DNA of 64,000 bases, taken from NCBI GenBank assembly GCA_029959285.1, contig JASCOE010000005.1, positions 186,001 to 250,000 of the forward strand, written 5' to 3'. The stretch is from Flavobacteriaceae bacterium PS02337 (lineage in GTDB: Bacteria > Bacteroidota > Bacteroidia > Flavobacteriales > Flavobacteriaceae). Made by a program: the position numbers and the translations under genes. Positions 26,470 through 34,763 of the stretch are shown here, in pieces (position 1 is the first letter of the stretch; each line of letters begins with the position of its first letter). The notes under the pieces are model-generated. The model was given only the letters and a program-made list of their open reading frames with translations. It was not told the origin of the DNA and ran no database searches.

Positions 26470-28845
26470 TTGAAAAATAAATTAAAAGCGTTTTTCCAAC
26501 GCATCATAAACTGGATAAAAAGAAACAAAATAAAATCAGCAATTGCATTTATGCTCTTGCTGATTTACTATTTTTCGATACCTCGAACTTTATTCAAAGA
26601 ACCATATTCTACAGTTATAGAAAGCAAAGAAGGAGAACTTCTTGGAGCTAAAATTGCTGCTGACGGACAATGGCGTTTTCCGGCGCAAGACAGCGTTCCA
26701 GATAAATTCAAAAAATGTATCGTTTATTTTGAAGATGAATATTTCTATAAACATCCAGGTTTTAATCCGGGGGCGATGGTAAATGCTTTTAAACAAAATA
26801 AAAAAGCAGGAAAAGTTGTTAGAGGTGGAAGTACGCTAACACAACAAGTCATCCGTTTATCTAGAAAAGGAAAAAACAGAACTTATTTCGAAAAAATAAT
26901 TGAAATTATTCTCGCGACAAGATTAGAATTAGGATATTCTAAAAATGAAATTCTCGAAATGTATGCAGCACATGCGCCATTTGGAGGAAATGTTGTGGGA
27001 TTAGAAATGGCTTCGTGGCGTTATTTTGGCGTGCAATCAAATCAATTATCTTGGGCAGAAAATGCTGTTTTAGCGGTTTTGCCAAATGCGCCAAGTTTGA
27101 TTTATCCTGGGAAAAATCAAATTAAGTTATTAAATAAAAGAAATCGACTTTTATTGAAATTACATCAAGAAGGAATAATTGATAAGCAAACATACGAACT
27201 TTCTATTGAAGAACCATTGCCTCAAAAACCATATGATTTGCCTCAAATTGCTCCGCATTTATTGCAGAGAGTTGCTAAAAATGAAGAAGGAACGAGAGTA
27301 AAAACTACAATTGATTACGCTTTACAGAACAGAGTAAATCAAATTGCGAGATATTATTACAATCAGTACAAACAAAATGAAGTTCATAATTTGGCGATTT
27401 TGGTTATTGATGTTCAAAATAGAAACGTAATAAGTTATGTTGGAAATTCTCCAGCAGATGCAGATCATCAAAAAGATGTAGATATTATTGATGCTCCAAG
27501 AAGTACAGGAAGTATTTTGAAACCACTTTTGTATAGTGCAATGCTTGATGATGGCGAATTGTTGCCAAATACTTTAATTGCCGATATTCCAACGCAAATT
27601 TCTGGTTACACACCGCAAAATTTTAATCTTACTTTTGATGGAGCAGTTCCAGCGCATCGTGCATTATCACGTTCTTTAAATATTCCTGCGGTATTGATGT
27701 TGCAAGATTTTGGAGTAAATAAATTCTATGAAGAACTGCAAAAATTCAAATTAAAGAATATCAATAAAACACCAGATCATTATGGTTTGTCGCTTATTTT
27801 GGGAGGTGCAGAAAGTAATTTGTGGGATTTGTGCCGAACATATGCAAATCTTTCTTCTACGGTTAATTATTTCAATAAAAACAGTGGAAAATATCGAACC
27901 AACGAATTTATCGAACTAAATTATAAAAACGATTTTAAACCCGATTTTGGATCAGAAACCAATCAAAAAAATATTTTGGGAGCAGGCTCAATTTGGTTAA
28001 CGTATAATGCAATGGAAGAAGTGAACAGGCCGGAAGGAGATGAAGCCTGGAAATTCTATGACAGTTCATTGAAAATTGCCTGGAAAACTGGAACAAGTTT
28101 TGGAAATCGCGATGCGTGGGCAATTGGAACAAATTCCAGATATGTAGTTGGGGTTTGGGTTGGAAATGCAACAGGCGAGGGACGCCCAACTTTAACAGGA
28201 GTTACCAGTGCAGCGCCAATTTTATTTGATGTATTTAATTTATTGCCGCGACAAAGATGGTTCGATACTCCTTATAAAGATTTAGCCGAAGTTGAGGTTT
28301 GCCGTTTAAGCGGTTATTTGGCAAAAGATAATTGTCCGAAAATAAAGCAATGGGTTTCGAAAAAAGGAAAATCGACTAAAGTTTGCCCGTATCATAAAAC
28401 AATTCATTTAGATAAAACAGAACAGTTTCAGGTCAACAGCAGTTGCGAAAATGTCGATAATATTGTGACAAAAAATTGGTTTGTTTTACCCCCTGTAATG
28501 GCATGGTATTACAAAAGTCAACATATTGAATATTTGCCGTTACCGCCGTTTAAAGAGGGTTGCGAAGGAATACAAACCACTACAATGGATTTTATTTATC
28601 CGAAAGCAAATAGCAAAATTTATCTAACGAAGGATTTTAATAGTAATGTACAGCCAGTAATTTTAAAAGTTGCCTATTCTGAAAGAGATAAAGAATTGTT
28701 TTGGTATGTTGATAATGTGTATAAAGCAACGACAAAAACCTTTCATGAATTGCCGATTACGCCAACAACAGGAACGCATTATATTACAGTTGTAGATGCT
28801 TCTGGAAATGAAATTAGAAGAAAAATTGAGATTGTGAGAGAATAG
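26470..28845 (+). CDS. pbpC: Penicillin-binding protein 1C
   Basis: A 791-residue bifunctional peptidoglycan synthase anchored in the inner membrane. TTG start at 26470, then a short basic cytoplasmic part and a membrane segment (SAIAFMLLLIYYFSI, about residues 23-37). The glycosyltransferase GT51 domain has YFEDEYFYKHPGFNPGA with the catalytic Glu, and RGGSTLTQQVIRL. The transpeptidase has the active Ser in STGSILKP (SxxK, about residue 344), SRSLN (SxN-like) and KTGTSFGNRDAW. The C-terminal BiPBP_C-like domain begins near FIYPKANSKIYL. Pairing with the upstream alpha-2-macroglobulin matches a known repair/defence unit. No ATG is available in a better position. Confidence 0.95.
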   Translation: MKNKLKAFFQRIINWIKRNKIKSAIAFMLLLIYYFSIPRTLFKEPYSTVIESKEGELLGAKIAADGQWRFPAQDSVPDKFKKCIVYFEDEYFYKHPGFNPGAMVNAFKQNKKAGKVVRGGSTLTQQVIRLSRKGKNRTYFEKIIEIILATRLELGYSKNEILEMYAAHAPFGGNVVGLEMASWRYFGVQSNQLSWAENAVLAVLPNAPSLIYPGKNQIKLLNKRNRLLLKLHQEGIIDKQTYELSIEEPLPQKPYDLPQIAPHLLQRVAKNEEGTRVKTTIDYALQNRVNQIARYYYNQYKQNEVHNLAILVIDVQNRNVISYVGNSPADADHQKDVDIIDAPRSTGSILKPLLYSAMLDDGELLPNTLIADIPTQISGYTPQNFNLTFDGAVPAHRALSRSLNIPAVLMLQDFGVNKFYEELQKFKLKNINKTPDHYGLSLILGGAESNLWDLCRTYANLSSTVNYFNKNSGKYRTNEFIELNYKNDFKPDFGSETNQKNILGAGSIWLTYNAMEEVNRPEGDEAWKFYDSSLKIAWKTGTSFGNRDAWAIGTNSRYVVGVWVGNATGEGRPTLTGVTSAAPILFDVFNLLPRQRWFDTPYKDLAEVEVCRLSGYLAKDNCPKIKQWVSKKGKSTKVCPYHKTIHLDKTEQFQVNSSCENVDNIVTKNWFVLPPVMAWYYKSQHIEYLPLPPFKEGCEGIQTTTMDFIYPKANSKIYLTKDFNSNVQPVILKVAYSERDKELFWYVDNVYKATTKTFHELPITPTTGTHYITVVDASGNEIRRKIEIVRE

Positions 28846-28850
28846 TTTTA

Positions 28851-28908
28851 GCCACGAATTACACCAATTGACACAAATTAATTCGTGGAAATTCGTGCAA
28901 TTCGTGGC
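28851..28908. repeat. Family B variant palindrome (GCCACGAATT)
   Basis: GCCACGAATT (28851-28860) with complement AATTCGTGGC (28899-28908), 5 bases after the pbpC stop codon. Confidence 0.65.
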
Positions 28909-28925
28909 AAAAAAAAAGACATAAA

Positions 28926-28957
28926 AAAAACCGCCCCGATGCATCGGGGCGGTTTTT
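28926..28957. terminator. Bidirectional terminator between pbpC and the RNase G gene
   Basis: Perfect 32-base palindrome with arms AAAAACCGCCCCGATG and its complement, flanked by A- and T-runs. It is the most GC-rich and stable terminator in the window. Confidence 0.92.
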
Positions 28958-28961
28958 GTTT

Positions 28962-30506
28962 TTATTCTGTAATAACATTTCCTTTTTTATCATAGAAATG
29001 GTATTCTAAATACGTGTAAGCGTCACGAGGTATGATTTTCACCCATTTCTTATGCTCAAAAAACCATTTTGAACGTAATGATGGAAAACCTTTGCTGAGG
29101 TATGCAGCCACAAACGGATGTGTATTAAGCACAACATTTTTGTGGTTTTTTAAAATTCTATCTAAATCAGATGCAATTTTGTCAATAATTAAAATTGGCG
29201 CTTCAATTTCGCCATTTTCATTGTTCGGATCTTCTTCTCTAGTTTTTATATTAACTTCTGGTCTTACGCGCTGTCTTGTAATCTGGACTAAACCAAATTT
29301 ACTTGGCGGTAATATTTTATGCTTTGCTTTATCGTCGCTCATTTCTTCTCGCAAGAAGTCGAACAAAACTTTCCTGTTTTCGGGATTAGACATATCGATA
29401 AAATCAACTACGATAATTCCACCCATATCACGCAGACGAAGTTGTCTTGCGATTTCTGCAGCGGCAATCATATTTACTTCCATGGCGGTATCTTCCTGGT
29501 TGGTTGCTTTGTTAGAACGGTTTCCGCTGTTGACGTCTATAACGTGCAAGGCTTCAGTGTGTTCTATGATAAGATAAGCACCTTTACTCATGGAAACAGT
29601 TCGTCCAAAAGAAGTTTTGATTTGTCTCTCTATATTGTATTTCTCGAAAATGGGGGTGTCATTTGATTGATAAAACTTAACAATCGATTGTTTCGAAGGT
29701 GCAATTTCTTGCAGATATTCCTTCGTTTGGTGGAACAACTCTTCATCATCTATTTGAATACCGCTGAAGGTATCGTTGAATACATCTCTTAATATTGAAG
29801 AAGCTCTGTTAAGCTCTCCTAATACTTTTGATGGATGATGAGCAGTTGGTAATTTTTTACACATTGCAGACCATCTGCCAAGCAGGTTCTGCAAATCTTT
29901 TTCTAATTCGGCTACGTTTTTGCCTTCGGCTACTGTGCGAACAATAACACCAAATCCTTTAGGTTTGATCGATAGAACAAGTTTTTTTAGACGATCCTTT
30001 TCTTTTTTGTCTTCTATTTTTTGAGAAATAGAAACACGATCAGAAAAAGGTACTAGAACGATAAATCTTCCGGCAAGAGAAAGCTCAGCACTTATTCTTG
30101 GACCTTTGGTCGATATAGGTTCTTTAACTACTTGAACTAAAACAGATTGATTGGCACTTAAAATATCAGTAATGATGCCATCTTTGTCAATCTCTTTTTC
30201 AAACTGAAAGGTTTTTAGGGAGAAATCTTTTATTTTACCTGCGCTTACAAGTTTTATGAATTTCAGCTGAGAAGCTAAGTTTGGACCTAAATCGTGATAA
30301 TGTAAAAAGGCATCTTTTTCGAAGCCAACATTTACAAAAGCAGCATTAAGTCCAGCAACTGGTTTTCTGATTTTGGCAATAAAAATATCACCAACCTGAA
30401 AGTTGCTTTTCTCTTCTTCTTTGTGTAATTCAATTAGTTTTCCATCTTTTAATAAGGCAAAATCTACGGCTTCAGAACTAGATCTAATGATTAATTCTTT
30501 ATTCAC
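28962..30506 (-). CDS. rng: Ribonuclease E/G family endoribonuclease
   Basis: A 514-residue single-strand-specific endoribonuclease for rRNA and mRNA processing. The GTG at 30506 is chosen as start (NKELIIRSSSEAVDFALL); the frame stays open to 30584 but that part is intergenic repeat. The N-terminal S1-type domain holds VGDIFIAKIRKPVAGLNAAFV and KDAFLHYHD. The DNase I-like catalytic part has HVIDVNSG and IIVVDFIDM with the two metal-binding Asp. After QITRQRVRPE, where E. coli RNase E has the CPxC zinc link, the sequence is polar and Cys-free. The whole protein has a single Cys, so zinc-mediated tetramers are unlikely. Confidence 0.92.
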   Translation of the reverse strand: MNKELIIRSSSEAVDFALLKDGKLIELHKEEEKSNFQVGDIFIAKIRKPVAGLNAAFVNVGFEKDAFLHYHDLGPNLASQLKFIKLVSAGKIKDFSLKTFQFEKEIDKDGIITDILSANQSVLVQVVKEPISTKGPRISAELSLAGRFIVLVPFSDRVSISQKIEDKKEKDRLKKLVLSIKPKGFGVIVRTVAEGKNVAELEKDLQNLLGRWSAMCKKLPTAHHPSKVLGELNRASSILRDVFNDTFSGIQIDDEELFHQTKEYLQEIAPSKQSIVKFYQSNDTPIFEKYNIERQIKTSFGRTVSMSKGAYLIIEHTEALHVIDVNSGNRSNKATNQEDTAMEVNMIAAAEIARQLRLRDMGGIIVVDFIDMSNPENRKVLFDFLREEMSDDKAKHKILPPSKFGLVQITRQRVRPEVNIKTREEDPNNENGEIEAPILIIDKIASDLDRILKNHKNVVLNTHPFVAAYLSKGFPSLRSKWFFEHKKWVKIIPRDAYTYLEYHFYDKKGNVITE

Positions 30507-30530
30507 ACTGTAAATTTTTATCCGTGAATT

Positions 30531-30598
30531 GGTTGTCGGTTGTTTGTTGATAGTTGTTGGAAAAAACCAAAAACCAAAAACCAAAAACCATCAACTTC
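30531..30598. repeat. GGTTGTCGG / CCAAAAACC repeat upstream of rng
   Basis: GGTTGTCGGTTGTTTGTTGATAG followed by four tandem CCAAAAA units and CATCAACTTC. It has the same composition as the repeats flanking the four-helix-bundle gene. The rest of the gap to 30763 holds nothing I can name. Confidence 0.6.
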
Positions 30599-30745
30599 TA
30601 CAAGGATGGATTAAACAATATTTTTAACAGGTATTAACCCGGCGGAGTTAGTTGTCAGTTTTCAGTGGGAGTAAGCAGTTTTACGCTGCAAACTCTAATC
30701 TGTGACTGAGATTGTCAAACTCCAATTTCAATGAACTTTTAAAAA

Positions 30746-30774
30746 GAAAAAAGTAGTTTAAAACTACTTTTTCT
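30746..30774 (-). terminator. Terminator of the HU operon, overlapping a stop codon
   Basis: Arms AAAGTAGTTT and AAACTACTTT around a 1-2 base loop, with T-runs following on the minus strand. The left arm (minus strand) includes the stop codon of the small basic gene. Confidence 0.75.
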
Positions 30775-30856
30775 TTTTGTGACGGTTAGCTCTCGCTCTT
30801 TTTTTACGTTTGTGAGTCGCTACCTTATGTCTCTTTCTTTTTTTACCACTTGGCAT
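30764..30856 (-). CDS. Small basic protein of 30 residues
   Basis: A short gene below usual ORF cut-offs, read by hand: MPSGKKRKRHKVATHKRKKR followed by ARANRHKKKK and TAG. Nineteen of 30 residues are Lys, Arg or His (11 Lys, 6 Arg, 3 His by my count), so nucleic-acid or ribosome binding is likely. It begins 27 bases after the HU stop codon and ends in a terminator whose stem includes its stop codon, so it looks like the last gene of an HU transcript. I recall near-identical tiny proteins next to HU and RNase G in other Flavobacteriia but cannot check this. A Bacteroidota-specific ribosomal protein is one possibility; it does not resemble bTHX. Confidence 0.75.
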   Translation of the reverse strand: MPSGKKRKRHKVATHKRKKRARANRHKKKK

Positions 30857-30883
30857 ATCGTGTCAGATTTATGTTAATTAATA

Positions 30884-31174
30884 TTATTTTGCTTCGTTGT
30901 TTGTTTTAACTCCTTCTACAAAAACTTTTGCAGGTTTAAATGCAGGAATGTTGTGTGCTGGAATTTTAATTGTAGTGTTTTTAGAAATGTTTCTTCCAGT
31001 CTTTTCAGCTCTAGTTTTTACGATAAAACTACCAAAGCCTCTAAGGTATACGTTATCTCCAGTTTCTAAAGAAGTTTTAACTTCTTCCATAAAAGTTTCA
31101 ACTGTTGCTTGAACGTCTCCTTTTTCAAGACCTAATTTCTCTGAAATTTTCGCTACGATGTCTGCTTTCGTCAT
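30884..31174 (-). CDS. HU/IHF family DNA-binding protein
   Basis: A 96-residue histone-like DNA-bending protein. The N-terminal helices (TKADIVAKISEKLGLEKGDV) are followed by the beta-arm region with GDNVYLRGFGSFIVKTR, GRNISKNTTIKIPAHNIPAF (the Pro at the arm tip intercalates in this family) and KPAKVFVEGV. The length and the extra C-terminal residues fit HU/IHF of Bacteroidota, where it was named himD near mutY-ssb-gldE in F. johnsoniae. It has the best promoter in the region and shares a transcript with the 30-residue basic protein. Confidence 0.93.
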   Translation of the reverse strand: MTKADIVAKISEKLGLEKGDVQATVETFMEEVKTSLETGDNVYLRGFGSFIVKTRAEKTGRNISKNTTIKIPAHNIPAFKPAKVFVEGVKTNNEAK

Positions 31175-31223
31175 TTTCTTTCCTATTTTATTTTATAAAT
31201 GGTGTACTATTTTTTTGAGTTTG

Positions 31224-31255
31224 CAAATATAGGAATTAAAAAAATAATTAATCAA
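31224..31255 (-). promoter_or_regulatory. Canonical Bacteroidota promoter of the HU gene
   Basis: On the minus strand -33 TTG at 31253-31255, 21 bases, then -7 TATATTTG at 31224-31231. The leader is about 45 bases. Confidence 0.75.
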
Positions 31256-31288
31256 GCTAATTCGTTAAATTTTAATTACATAAACATT

Positions 31289-31296
31289 TACTTTTG
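31289..31296 (+). promoter_or_regulatory. mutY -7 promoter box
   Basis: TACTTTTG, exact TAnnTTTG, 18 bases before the mutY ATG. No clear -33 TTG. Confidence 0.5.
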
Positions 31297-31314
31297 TATT
31301 CTAAGTATTTTGCA

Positions 31315-32361
31315 ATGGATTTTCATAACATATTGATAAAATGGTATTTACGAAACAAGCGTGATTTACCGTGGCGAAAAACGGTCGATCCGTACCAAAT
31401 TTGGCTCTCAGAAATTATGCTTCAACAGACAAGAGTTGCGCAAGGAATGCCTTATTTTTTCTCTTTTACGAAGGAATTTCCTACTGTAAAACATTTAGCA
31501 GATGCTTCAGAAGAGAAGGTTTTGAAACTTTGGCAAGGTTTGGGATATTATTCTCGTGCAAGAAACCTTCATAAAACGGCTCAATATATAAGTAACGATT
31601 TAAATGGAATTTTTCCTGACTCCTATAAAGAACTATTAAAACTTAAAGGTGTAGGCGAATATACTGCCGCGGCAATTGCTTCTTTTTCTTATAATGAAGT
31701 GGTTCCTGTTGTAGATGGAAATGTGTTTCGTGTATTATCGCGCTATTTTGATATCGAATCTGATATTGCACTTCCAGCAACTAAAAAAGAGTTTGCTGCT
31801 TTAGCGCAAGAATTAATGCCAAAAGATAATCCGGCAATTTTTAATCAAGCTATAATGGAATTTGGTGCGTTGCAATGCGTGCCTAAAAGTCCAGATTGTT
31901 CTGTTTGCGATTTTAATGAAAGTTGTGCCGCACTTCAAAAAGGAAAAGTGAATATACTTCCTGTAAAGTCCAAAAAGTTAAAAGTTACAAATAGATACTT
32001 TAATTATTTGATTTTGGAAGATGCTTTAGGAAATACTTTAATTCAAAAAAGAACAGCAAAAGGAATCTGGCATAATTTATACGAGTTTCCGCTTTTAGAA
32101 ACAGAATCTATTGTTGATTTTGATGTGGTTTCAAAAATAGCAAAAGAAGAAATTTTTCCTTCTTATTCTATTATAAGTATAGAAGAATGCAATCAATCGA
32201 CCGTTGTGCATAAGCTTTCACATCAACATCTTCATATTCAGTTCTGGAAAATTAAAGTAAAAGAGGAAATTGAAAACGGAATTGATAATGAAAAATTAAA
32301 AACTTTTCCTTTCCCAATTGTGATTTATAATTTTATAGAAAAGCAGGAAATAAATTGCTAA
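31315..32361 (+). CDS. mutY: A/G-specific adenine glycosylase MutY
   Basis: A 348-residue base-excision repair enzyme removing adenine opposite 8-oxoguanine. The ATG at 31315 is used; the frame's TTG at 31294 lies inside the promoter box. The catalytic Glu is in WLSEIMLQQTRV (about residue 37). The helix-hairpin-helix reads LKGVGEYTAAAIASF, with the catalytic Asp in VPVVDGNVFRVLSR. The 4Fe-4S cluster motif C-x6-C-x2-C-x5-C is complete (CVPKSPDCSVCDFNESC). The C-terminal NUDIX-like domain for 8-oxoG recognition is present. It heads mutY-ssb-gldE-gldD. Confidence 0.95.
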   Translation: MDFHNILIKWYLRNKRDLPWRKTVDPYQIWLSEIMLQQTRVAQGMPYFFSFTKEFPTVKHLADASEEKVLKLWQGLGYYSRARNLHKTAQYISNDLNGIFPDSYKELLKLKGVGEYTAAAIASFSYNEVVPVVDGNVFRVLSRYFDIESDIALPATKKEFAALAQELMPKDNPAIFNQAIMEFGALQCVPKSPDCSVCDFNESCAALQKGKVNILPVKSKKLKVTNRYFNYLILEDALGNTLIQKRTAKGIWHNLYEFPLLETESIVDFDVVSKIAKEEIFPSYSIISIEECNQSTVVHKLSHQHLHIQFWKIKVKEEIENGIDNEKLKTFPFPIVIYNFIEKQEINC

Positions 32362-32397
32362 AAAAATGTATCTTTGGTAGAAATACCATCAAAAACT

Positions 32398-32838
32398 ATG
32401 AACGGAACATTAAATAAAGTGATGCTTATTGGCCATTTGGGCGATGATGTAAAGATGCATTATTTTGACGGAGGAAACTGTATCGGACGGTTTCAGCTGG
32501 CTACTAATGAAGTTTATATCAATAAAACAACTAACGAAAAAATAACTTCGACCGAATGGCATAATTTGGTTGTTCGAAATAAAGCAGCAGAAATCTGCGA
32601 AAAATATCTTTCTAAAGGAGATAAAATTTATGTAGAAGGAAGAATAAAATCTCGCCAATGGCAGGCAGAAGATGGTACGACGAAATATACTACAGAAATT
32701 CAAGTTACGGAGTTTACTTTCCTAACAACCAAAAAAGAAACTGCACATACAAGACAAAATCAAGATACAGAGTCAGCAAAAAACACTAACTTTGACGCTG
32801 CAAATGAAGGGCTTCCGATTAACGATCTGCCTTTCTAA
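32398..32838 (+). CDS. ssb: Single-stranded DNA-binding protein
   Basis: 146 residues from the ATG at 32398; an upstream TTG (32374) in frame would add eight residues lacking conservation. The OB-fold starts NGTLNKVMLIGHLGDDVKMH, with FQLATNE, TEWHNLVV and the GDKIYVEGRIKSRQW strand. A short disordered linker leads to the acidic tip INDLPF, the docking site for repair and replication proteins. It lies 36 bases after mutY, on one transcript with the gliding genes gldE and gldD, as known in F. johnsoniae. Confidence 0.95.
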   Translation: MNGTLNKVMLIGHLGDDVKMHYFDGGNCIGRFQLATNEVYINKTTNEKITSTEWHNLVVRNKAAEICEKYLSKGDKIYVEGRIKSRQWQAEDGTTKYTTEIQVTEFTFLTTKKETAHTRQNQDTESAKNTNFDAANEGLPINDLPF

Positions 32839-32862
32839 GATGTTTAACTAATTTTATGCAAT

Positions 32863-34158
32863 TTGGACCCAGAGCCCAGTTTACTTTTTACTACAAATCT
32901 TGACGCTAATTTAATTATTGGTTTCGTCGCAATATTCATTTTGTTATTTCTTTCAGCCATAGTTTCTGGCGCCGAAGTTGCACTTTTCTCTTTGTCTCAA
33001 AAAGATATCGATGATACTTTAAATGACAACCTTGCAAAAGGTAAAATAATTTCAAATTTATTAGAAAAACCTAAAAAACTCTTGGCAACTTTATTAGTTG
33101 CGAATAATTTTTTTAATATTGGAGTTGTTATTTTGTTCGCTTATATAGGCGGAAATGTTTTTGCTAATATTAGTTCTCCGGCATTTAAATTTACGCTTGA
33201 GGTTGTTTTAGTTACTTTTTTAATTCTCTTATTTGGTGAAGTTCTTCCTAAAGTTTATGCTAGCCGAAACAGTGTTCGATTTGCCAAAAGAGTTGCTTAT
33301 CCGATTGCATTTTTAGATAAATTGCTTTCGCCTTTAAGTTTGCCTATGCGTGCGTTGACTATATATTTGCAGAATAAATTAGGGAAACAAAAACATAATT
33401 TTTCTATCAATCAGCTTTCTCAAGCTTTGGAATTGACTGATTCTGAAGGAACTTCAACTGAAGAACAGAAAATTTTAGAAGGAATTGTTTCTTTTGGAAA
33501 TACAGATACAAAGCAAGTTATGAGTCCGAGAATTGATATTTTTGCATTGGAAATATCAGAGACTTTTGCTGAGATTTATCCTAAAATTATTGAAACAGGG
33601 TTTTCGAGAATTCCGGTTTATCGTGATAATATTGATCAAATTGAAGGCGTGCTTTTTGTGAAAGATTTACTGCCTCATATTGATAAAGAAGAATTTGATT
33701 GGTCTTCTTTACTTAGAGAGCCTTTCTTTGTTCCTGAAAATAAAAAATTAGATAACTTATTAAAGGATTTTCAGAGTTTAAAAAGTCATTTGGCAATTGT
33801 TGTCGATGAATATGGAGGTACGTCTGGATTGGTTTCTTTAGAAGATGTTATTGAAGAAATAGTTGGAGACATTAGTGATGAATTTGATGATGAAAATCTG
33901 AATTTTTCGCAAATTGATGAAAATAATTTTCTTTTTGAAGGAAAAATAAACCTGAAAGATTTCTACAGAATTGTAAATGTTGATGAAGATCTTTTTGAAT
34001 CAAATAAAGGAGAAGCAGAAACTTTGGCTGGATTTATTCTGGAGATTTTAGGTAATTTTCCTAAAAAAGACCAAAAAGTGCCTTTTGAAAACTGTATTTT
34101 TACCATAGAAACAGTTGATAAAAAGCGTGTTAAACAAATAAAAGTAACAATAAATTAA
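32863..34158 (+). CDS. gldE: Gliding motility-associated protein GldE (CNNM/CBS membrane protein)
   Basis: A 431-residue inner-membrane protein of the CNNM/CorC family. TTG start at 32863. The CNNM membrane domain (about residues 15-200) begins with LIIGFVAIFILLFLSAIVSG and contains GEVLPKVYASRN. It is followed by two CBS motifs (VMSPRIDIFALE, SHLAIVVDEYGGTSGLVSLEDV) and a CorC_HlyC domain (about 350-430). In F. johnsoniae GldE is partly redundant with and encoded before GldD; here the same order is kept with one base between the genes. Its transport activity, if any, is unknown. Confidence 0.93.
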   Translation: MDPEPSLLFTTNLDANLIIGFVAIFILLFLSAIVSGAEVALFSLSQKDIDDTLNDNLAKGKIISNLLEKPKKLLATLLVANNFFNIGVVILFAYIGGNVFANISSPAFKFTLEVVLVTFLILLFGEVLPKVYASRNSVRFAKRVAYPIAFLDKLLSPLSLPMRALTIYLQNKLGKQKHNFSINQLSQALELTDSEGTSTEEQKILEGIVSFGNTDTKQVMSPRIDIFALEISETFAEIYPKIIETGFSRIPVYRDNIDQIEGVLFVKDLLPHIDKEEFDWSSLLREPFFVPENKKLDNLLKDFQSLKSHLAIVVDEYGGTSGLVSLEDVIEEIVGDISDEFDDENLNFSQIDENNFLFEGKINLKDFYRIVNVDEDLFESNKGEAETLAGFILEILGNFPKKDQKVPFENCIFTIETVDKKRVKQIKVTIN

Positions 34159-34159
34159 A

Positions 34160-34720
34160 ATGTTGAATAGAATACTTTCAATAACAGCAATTTTGCTTTC
34201 GCTAACAGTTATAAGCTGTAAAAATGATGTTTTGCCCAAACCGGCAAGTTATCTAAGATTAGATTATCCAGAAGCAAAATATGTAAATTTTGAAAACAAT
34301 TGTCCGTTTACTTTCGAAATGAATGAAGCTTCGGTTATTAAAGGAGAAAAAGAATGCGGTTTTGCAATTAATTATCCTAAAATGAAAGCGACGATTTATT
34401 TAACGTATAAGCCAGTAAATGGAAATATAGATAAGTTATTACGAGATGCTCAAAAACTGACTTACGAACACGTTATTAAAGCCGATGACATTTTGGAACA
34501 GCCGTATTTAAACCCACAAAAAAAGGTTTACGGAATGTTTTACCAAGTTGATGGAAATGCAGCTACAAACTCTCAATTTTACGTTACAGATAGCACAAAA
34601 CACTTTTTAATAGGTTCGGTATATTTTTATGCTAAACCCAATTTTGATTCGATTATGCCTGCAGCGAGTTATGTTAAAAATGATATGCAGCGTTTGATGG
34701 AAACATTAAAATGGAAATAA
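34160..34720 (+). CDS. gldD: Gliding motility lipoprotein GldD
   Basis: A 186-residue lipoprotein needed for gliding and T9SS function in F. johnsoniae. The signal ends in a lipobox (LSLTVISC, Cys about residue 20), followed by KNDVLPKPASYLRLDYP and NFENNCPFTFEMNEAS, both characteristic of GldD. No enzymatic motif is visible. It starts one base after gldE stops and shares a terminator palindrome with the convergent HMA gene. Confidence 0.94.
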   Translation: MLNRILSITAILLSLTVISCKNDVLPKPASYLRLDYPEAKYVNFENNCPFTFEMNEASVIKGEKECGFAINYPKMKATIYLTYKPVNGNIDKLLRDAQKLTYEHVIKADDILEQPYLNPQKKVYGMFYQVDGNAATNSQFYVTDSTKHFLIGSVYFYAKPNFDSIMPAASYVKNDMQRLMETLKWK

Positions 34721-34763
34721 ATCATAAAAAAAGGAATCCAATTGGATTCCTTTTTTTATGATT
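34720..34763. terminator. Bidirectional terminator shared by gldD and the HMA lipoprotein gene
   Basis: A perfect 44-base palindrome with arms containing AAAAAAAGGAATCCAA. It touches the last base of the gldD stop codon and overlaps two bases of the stop codon of the minus-strand gene. Confidence 0.9.

Noticed and set aside
29032-29577. 181-codon frame opposite rng
   Set aside because: Lies wholly antisense to a clear RNase G gene; its sequence mirrors rng codons and has no promoter or family motif.
30507-30584. N-terminal extension of rng
   Set aside because: Peptide is a translation of intergenic repeats; GTG at 30506 begins the conserved S1-type region.
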